Below, piece by piece: positions 58,039 through 64,000 of a stretch of 64,000 nt of DNA; the first letter of the stretch is position 1; each line of letters starts with the position of its first letter. The position numbers were made by a program, and so were the translations under genes. The DNA comes from Kingdonia uniflora (Eukaryota; Streptophyta; Magnoliopsida; Ranunculales; Circaeasteraceae): NCBI GenBank assembly GCA_014058105.1, contig JACGCM010001272.1, forward strand, positions 2,914,001 through 2,978,000, in the 5' to 3' direction. The notes beneath the pieces were generated by a model. That model saw nothing but the letters and a program-made list of their open reading frames with translations. It did not search any database and was not told where the DNA came from.

Positions 58039-58380
58039 AGTCTGCCTTTCTGAAATTTTATTTTATTTGATGTACTTTCATGCAAAATGAATCATGAATA
58101 TAATTTGGGTTACTGGAGACCGCGATAATTTCAAATAATTTTATTATATTGTTGTCAAGGCTGCAGCAAAATGATTACAAGTAACCTCATCTGATTAGCA
58201 AAGTTGAAATAAGCAAATCATAGAAGGGAAACATGGAAAGGAAGGCAAAGTACATTATTCTAAACAATGACAAGAAACTAAAAACGCAAATGTTCCAACT
58301 ATAACAAAGAGACATTGTTAGCTCATAAATGGTGTCATTGTCTTGATTGTTTCCATTCCAATTTTTTCACAAAAATAACC

Positions 58381-58566
58381 ATCATATTATCTCAAGTAAA
58401 ACTAAGGTTGGAATCTCAATGCTGAAAGGATCTCTTCACGGATTAACCTAAATTCTTCCACAAGTTTAATCCCTTTTATGCTCTCTATCGGATTAATTTT
58501 AAGATAGAGGAAGTAGTCACTTCCAACCAACCACTGAGAGTCTTTCACAAGTACCACCGACTGTAT
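58381..58566 (-). pseudogene. Coding-like fragment, weakly cystatin-like
   Basis: Minus-strand frame: GVKIQSVVLVKDSQWLVGSD, then YFLYLKINPIESIKGIKLVE and EFRLIREEILSALRF. The spacing of hydrophobic strands recalls the cystatin fold, but no QxVxG motif is visible and the match is only by pattern. A second open stretch (AVRPVPVKFLIATHLPECKI) lies at about 58830-58700. Confidence 0.3.
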
Positions 58567-58859
58567 CTTAACTCCATAATAGAGGAAGGAAATAACAATG
58601 GAGCAAAAAAACCAACAAATAATTTCAATACTTCCATCCTAAAAAAAAGTGTATAGCAAAGGAATAAACAATGTCAAAACAACAAAAAAAGGCTGATAAA
58701 AATCCACTACTTGAGATCAACTCTGCATACCTTGTACCCAGATATCTTACATTCAGGTAAATGAGTAGCAATTAAAAACTTAACTGGTACAGGGCGTACT
58801 GCGGTACCATCACTTGAAATTTGAAGTTTGACAGTTGACATAAATGCTCATCTATTTGC

Positions 58860-59610
58860 TCATAAAGACTTTGAATTATTTTGAAATCCAAGAAATTCCA
58901 TCCTACCTTGATGTGCTTCCACAACTTCTGGAATCTCGCCTTGATACTTAATCACAAACCTCTTCAAGAAATCATTCCCATTACAAGTTAGTACTATTGG
59001 TATATTAATGTCCTTCTTAACCAGAAGACCCTTTGACAAGAGAATCTGGACAACTGAGCACCTGGGAATAATCCTATTTTTTAAACTACACAACAGAAGG
59101 TTAGGGTACTTGGAAACCTCTGAAGGCTTCCACTCCAAATTTCTTACAAAAAAACCCATCATTTTTCTTATCTTACTTACAACATCATAAATAACGGTAG
59201 CAATTTGAACGCTGACAGAATCTCGTCCTCTGACAAACCAAAACTTATAAGCCTCCATTTTATGTTCCCAATTAGATTCACTAATTCATGTCATCACTTG
59301 GAGTGCCGTAATGAATTTCATAGTCAGTAGGATCAAAACCCAATTTCTAAAGCTTTCCAATGTTCATTTCAAAGCGTCCAGTTTTAGGTATCAGTGTAGA
59401 TGGTTGCATTATAAATCATCTTGAAATATGGGATTCAGGTACACCATGGGCTCGCAAGATGGAGATGTTGGGTTCCATTAGCATCTCTACATTGTACATA
59501 AGTAAACGAGGATATCTCTTGATAATGGATATGAGGTTGCTTTCGATGTTCACAAAGGTTCTAATCAAATTACAAGACGGAACACAAACATACAAAGACA
59601 TCCTCGTATC
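58860..59610 (-). pseudogene. mTERF family gene, C-terminal part, joined to element copy C
   Basis: mTERF proteins bind nucleic acid in organelles through stacked helical repeats of about 30 residues. Visible repeats: VPSCNLIRTFVNIESNLISI, IKRYPRLLMYN, PNISILRAHGVPESHIS (59600-59416); then after a stop, LIPKTGRFEMNIGKL and GFDPTDYEIHYG; and from 59258, KIRKMMGFFVRNLEWKPSEV, YPNLLLCSLKNRIIPRCSVV and FLKRFVIKYQGEIPEVVEAH, the usual C-terminal end. Breaks: stops near 59414 and 59352 and a frame change near 59265. The N-terminal half is missing: at about 59610 the sequence passes into antisense gene 3, copy C. Confidence 0.8.
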
Positions 59611-60488
59611 AACTAATAAACACTTAATCGGATTAAAATACTTAAATTCTAACTTGAGTCTTGATTCATCTAGAACCTGTATACAGTTCCCTCTAACCCG
59701 TTCTAGATAATCATTCCAAGGTCGACCAGCATAATCAAAATCAAAAAAATTTATTCTCAAATAATCACTATATAGATAACAGGTCTGACTCGCCCTCAGA
59801 TATTTTATATTGTAAACAAAACATACAAAGCGAATTTTTTTTTATCAACCTCATTTACGCTTCATCTCTCATTCAGAGTTTTACAAACTATTATCATTTC
59901 GTATACATTACTGTTTAGCTGCGCTGGGCAACAATGTAGTAGATTCATGACCCCCTTTAGGAAGTAGATCAGAGGTATCTTAAGACCATATAAAAGCTAA
60001 GTGGTATAGAATAAAACCCATCACCATGACCAAACCCCAAGGGTCCAGTATAGTACTCTAAGGTAACATCATCTAGTAAATTCCTATCCTTCCTAACCTG
60101 TTCGAGATTAGGAACTTGATAATATTTTTTCGTCCCCTTTGCTGAGGTGAATTCTCTAAAAAAATAATCCCTTTTCTACAGCATACTCTCCCCTATTCAC
60201 CTTTTAATCTCCTTTTATACCTAAGGAACTCCTTCCCAATATCTACCCCTTTCGGATATATACACATGTCCATAACACTTGACACATTACCCCCTACAGT
60301 AGCCTCTAAAACTTTTGGTTCGACTTGTAAAGGCACGACTTCTACCCTCGCCCGATCATTCCTGACTATCATCAACCTCCTCCGCATTATCGAATTCGTC
60401 CTCTTGTCCAGGCAAAGACATTTCTTCTAAGCTCGATTCAACTGCAAACTTACCCCTAAGAACTAAATTCTTAATATGCATACTCGAC
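59610..60488 (-). pseudogene. Antisense gene 3, copy C, fragment
   Basis: The exon begins after TTATAG at 60488, with ATG at 60481 (MHIKNLVLRGKFAVESSLEE), matching MSTKNLSPRSKFVVS in copy B and MRSKPSILSSKCVVS in A. Next come YPKGVDIGKEFLRYKRRLKG, KYYQVPNLEQVRKDRNLLDD, YGLKIPLIYFLKGVMNLLHC and QVLDESRLKLEFKYFNP. The intron donor that reads GTAAGT in A and B is TTAAGT here (near 59627), so it is lost. The copy ends inside that intron, where mTERF sequence begins. Several stops and frame changes. Confidence 0.7.
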
Positions 60489-60782
60489 CTATAAAGAAAA
60501 GCAATGATCAACTGTTAAACTCTTTTTCTGTCAAAACTCATCCCACCAATCTATGGTTCGTCCTTAATTTTGGGGTCGATACTTTGATCAAGAACACAAA
60601 AATCCTAAACATCCATAACTACTTTGAGTAACAAACCCTAGTTTGCATCTCAAAAGTTTTCACGTACAAATTCTTTGGCCCAAACCACGTAATTACCATA
60701 AAAAAACAATTTTACTATTTTAAAAAAAAATTAGGGGGAAATTCCATATATTTGCATCCACATTTATCCTATTCCCCCAAAC

Positions 60783-62075
60783 TGTTATGGAATGAACTCT
60801 AATTATGTTTGAGAAAGTTTATCGGAACTCGTGGGACGAGCGAGGATCGAAGACAGTTTGAAAAAAAGGTTTTTTAAAAGTTGTTCAAATAGAGTATTTA
60901 TCTGTTCGAACAGAAGAGGCAGGAGCATGATTGTTCGAATAGACTTTACTGTTTATTCGAATAAAAAACAAGTCGTTCGAACGAGAAAGCAAGTCATTTG
61001 AACGAGATTTTGTCTGTTCGAACAAAACACTCAGAACCCACTTTGTTCGAATAGACTGAGAGTCTGTTCGAACATACCTCGTTAAGTTAGTTTTAGAAGT
61101 TCGTTCTGGAGGCGTTGGTGTGTCTCGTGATCCATATATATAAAGAGGACTTAGGTTATTTGTTAGCCTATCTTTTGTAAGTTTAATTCTAGAGAGCTAG
61201 GATTTGAGAGACTCCATTAAAGTTTGAGAAGCTTGGAGAGATCATGTGTAACCTTTCATCTTTGATTAGTGAATTGTTCGAGCGGGGAGTGGTTTTTTTA
61301 TCTGAAAGGGTTTTCCACTTCCCTCCTCCGGGTAAATAGTTTGTGCTCTTGATTTCGTATAATTTCTTATTGGCATTTTTGCTTATCGTTCTTGGGTAAG
61401 GGATTGGGATTAGCTACCCTAATTCCTAACAACTGGTGTCAGAGTAAATGTTAGGGCTTATATGATTAGAGTGATGGACGATATGGAGAAATTAGAAATT
61501 GATAAATTAAATGGATTGAACTTTAGGATTTGGAAGATGCAAGTAGAGGATTTTTTATATGCAGAGGATTGTGATTTTCTTCTAGGAGGGATATCGACGA
61601 AGCCGGCCAATATGGATCGTTTGGAGTGGAAACTTATAGATAGAGATGTTATAGGTAAAGTTCGTTCAACACTCTTAAGTTATATTTCTTCTAAATTGCC
61701 TAAAATGAGTACTGTGTTAGAGATAATGGACAAACTATCAAAGATGTTTTTGAGTAATTTAAATTCTCAAAAGTATGTTACGAGTGTTTCAAATTCTCGT
61801 AAGCGGGTTACTTTCAGCGACGTGGTAGAAGTCTTTGGTGAAGATTCTCGTAAAATGCCTTTTAGATCTTCGTTGTTAACATCGGGTGATTACTTACATG
61901 TTTGAAGTTAAAGGAAAGAGAGTTTCACATATTGAGAATGGAAACAAAAGGCGCAAAAATGCATGGAATTGTAATCAACAAGATATTTATTGGAATTGCA
62001 ATAAAGTCGTGTAGTAGCATATTCCCCAGATTCGACAAGAGTAAGCCAGCAAAACGTAGTCGAAGACAGCTATAC
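60783..62075 (+). mobile_element. 5' end of a third Copia element (LTR and gag)
   Basis: The LTR runs 60783-61431 (TGTTATGGAATG to CCTAACA), followed by ACTGGTGTCAGAGTAA, a Met-tRNA-type primer site. The U3 part (60885-61075) holds about ten TTCGAA/TTCGAAC palindromes, a feature shared with the Sirevirus-like element though the surrounding sequence differs. Gag starts at 61462 and ends in a zinc-knuckle remnant. The rest is missing; another Gypsy LTR follows. Confidence 0.8.
61462..62075 (+). pseudogene. Copia 3 gag remnant
   Basis: MIRVMDDMEKLEIDKLNGLN then FRIWKMQVEDFLYAED and LSYISSKLP, the UBN2-type Copia gag N-terminus. A deletion near 61790 joins it to the C-terminal part (SNSRKRVTFSDVVEV). 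A zinc knuckle can be made out near 61955 as WNCNQQDIYWNCN, with its His replaced. Confidence 0.7.
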
Positions 62076-62079
62076 ATGG

Positions 62080-64000
62080 TTGAAGAGAGATAGCATTCGA
62101 GAAGATATCTCAAGTCCTCGACCTACCAAAAGTAGACGTTGTGCCTGGTCAAGAAAGAGCTGTTTGAGATCCGCAAAGTTCGCCCACTTCCCCCGAAAAA
62201 GGAGACTGTTTCTTTCCTTTAGTAAACTGCTTGTATCTACTATAAATATAGGTAGATAATATATTGTTCAGGGACCGGAATCCACATCTTTACTATCCTT
62301 ACTTCCTAATCCCTGCTATCACTCCCAAAAACTTGTAATAACTAGCAATATACTAGATTTTACATCAAAATCCTCTCCGAGGTCGTGGTTTTTCTCAGCC
62401 TTTACTGAGTTTTCCACGTAAAATCTTGCTCGTTTAGCCTTTTATTACATTATCCTTACAAATAAGTATTGGCGAAGATTCTCCTTTTGGAAAATACGCC
62501 ACTACAATTGGCGCCGTCTGTGAGAAATACCACATTTTTCTTTACCACCACTGATGTAAAAACCATCCAATGACAAACATGAACCTGAGAAGCCATTCCA
62601 GCACCATGAGAGACCAAGAAATTAATCTGATACCAGGAACGGTCGACCTGCATGGTACAGTAATCGAGCTTCAAATACAAATGGCTGCAAAAAAAATCTA
62701 AAGATTGGAGGATTAGCGTGTCCACGCTCAAGCTTTTCAAATGGAGAGAGACGAACAAAAGAAAGCCTTAGATTAGTAGAGTTAAACACATCAGAAAGAA
62801 ATGGAGAGACTGGGGAGGACACAAGATCGACACATTGGTCGCCAGATGTCACCTCCACATGCCCAAAGCTATCATAGATCAAGAGAAATTTAGCGCGATG
62901 ATCAACCATGAAAAGACGAGGTTACAAATTTCTTGATCTAGATCTGGGAATCTAAGTAGAGCTTCTCGGCATTTTGGTTTGGCATCTTCAGCATTGACAA
63001 CCCATGGAAGTCGACGCACGCATCATCAGACTCTCCCACCACCCAAAAGAAGACCAATCAGGGATTGATTGGGACCAGAAGGATAGGTAGATTTCATTTC
63101 GCAAGTCACAGCCTTTCCATTTCCCCCGCAATAGTTCATCACCTTGGACGACTTAAACAATAGGATCAAGGCCATAAGCTTTGATATCCCTGGCTGAAGA
63201 TCTGTACTTGACAGGATTGAGACAAATCCTATCTCCCCTCATCTCAAAGTCATGGCCATCCCAGACAATTTCCACATGCCGAAGTTCATTTAATATGCAG
63301 GACTCACATACCCATTTACCCATATACGACATTTTAAAGCCGCAGTGGGATTATACTCTAAACTCGACCACATGCTTTATAGGCTATTCAATATGAGCCT
63401 GAAAGAAGAACCTCTCAGATGGTTCCATATGATCCAAGAAGGCTCCATCACCTCTTTCAATCAGTTGCAACGTTTATTTGAGTCGAATTATGCTCACGCA
63501 AAATAGCGAGAAATTACTGTGAATTCCTTGTTTTTCTTCGAGCAAGGCGCAAAAGAAACCTTGGCAAGCTTTTACAAGCATTTCTTGCAAGAAACTTGAA
63601 AAATTAGGAACTCCTATCCTAAAATAGTCTTTCCAACCTCCACCTCCTCCCTGCACATCGATTCTAAGGTTCGAGAAGAGTTCACTCTCCACAAGCCCAG
63701 AATGGTAACATTAATTATTGTTGTAGTTAATAACTACAACAAATTAGAGTGATCCAAGAAGGATAAAATGAAAAATTCATCTGCCATCCACGCTCGACTC
63801 AACACTTCTTCTCTTCCTCAAAAGTCGACCACTATTGAAGCACCATACAACGCGGCAGAAACGTTGACAATAACAGAAGACCCGAAAGATAGGACGGAAG
63901 ATCCGACAGGCCTAAACCAGTTCTACCCCCAATGACAACAACTCTATCCGTTATCTTACCCATGATAAAGGGAAATGAGTATTATCGAGCACCACAAATA
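62080..64000 (+). mobile_element. 5' end of another Gypsy element, running off the window
   Basis: The LTR end is at 62506 (GCCACTACA), followed by ATTGGCGCCGTCTGTGAGAA, the same primer-region type as the first element. The LTR start, near 62080, is not sharp. The 3' part of the LTR shares AAAATCCTCTCCGAGGTCGTGGTTTTT and a following TTTTCCACG with the first element's LTR (AAAATCCTTAAGAGAGGTCGTGG, TTTTCTACG), so the two are related. CTATAAATATAGG at 62237 is the likely TATA box. Confidence 0.75.
62574..63760 (+). pseudogene. Gypsy gag remnant of the right-hand element
   Basis: ATG 62574 starts MTNMNLRSHSSTMRDQEINL. After many frame changes the conserved gag core appears at 63310-63720: IYDILKPQWDYTLNSTTCFI, then EEPLRWFHMIQEGSITSFNQ and FEQGAKETLASFYKHFL, which align in kind with LSGEPLRWFHTLPEGSI of the first element. 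The reading is broken throughout. Pol should lie to the right of the window. Confidence 0.65.

Overview
This is a stretch of plant nuclear DNA, most likely from a eudicot: AT-rich, intron-containing host genes, and mostly nested transposable elements. One host gene can be read complete, a mitochondrial-type beta-cyanoalanine synthase on the minus strand (32494 to 17257). It has ten exons that join without a frame error into a 369-residue protein. The other host genes are remnants: an F-box/DUF295-type gene (49884-50660) and an mTERF gene tail (59610-58860), both cut by elements of one Gypsy family.

Layout. 1-15486: a large Tat-like Gypsy retrotransposon, cut by the left window edge, with decayed gag-pol on the plus strand, a 44-bp tandem array, and about 8 kb of genes on the opposite strand. 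A hAT-like element (7227-8067) sits inside the last of these. 15487-17256: intergenic, with one MITE. 17257-32494: the cyanoalanine synthase gene, with an 11.3-kb Sirevirus-like Copia (19927-31215) antisense in intron 3. 33431-44820: a second Copia, itself split by a 4.2-kb CACTA transposon (36759-40956). 45266-49728: a non-autonomous LTR element in minus orientation. 49884-50885: the F-box remnant. 50886-56000: a reversed, pol-less relative of the first Gypsy element that keeps its antisense genes. 56005-56697: a LINE 3' end. 56907-57489: a TRIM. 57529-59610: host-like fragments including mTERF. 59610-60490: a third copy of the antisense gene. 60783-62075: the 5' end of a third Copia. 62080-64000: the 5' end of another Gypsy element.

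Most novel in my reading are two accessory-gene systems carried by retrotransposons. (1) The Gypsy family carries up to four genes antisense to gag-pol. Three of them have their own TATA boxes and occur again, in the same order, at 51.6-56.0 kb; one also occurs at 59.6-60.5 kb. Splice sites and start codons are conserved between copies although the proteins have diverged. The main protein resembles the plant 'putative gypsy type transposon' family. (2) The Sirevirus-like Copia carries an extra 3' ORF of the 'putative plant transposon protein' type, behind what looks like a duplicated copy of its own LTR promoter, recognisable by an array of paired TTCGAA palindromes.

All calls come from reading the sequence; no database search was run. 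Family names are recognised from motifs. Boundaries are exact where target-site duplications are given and approximate elsewhere.
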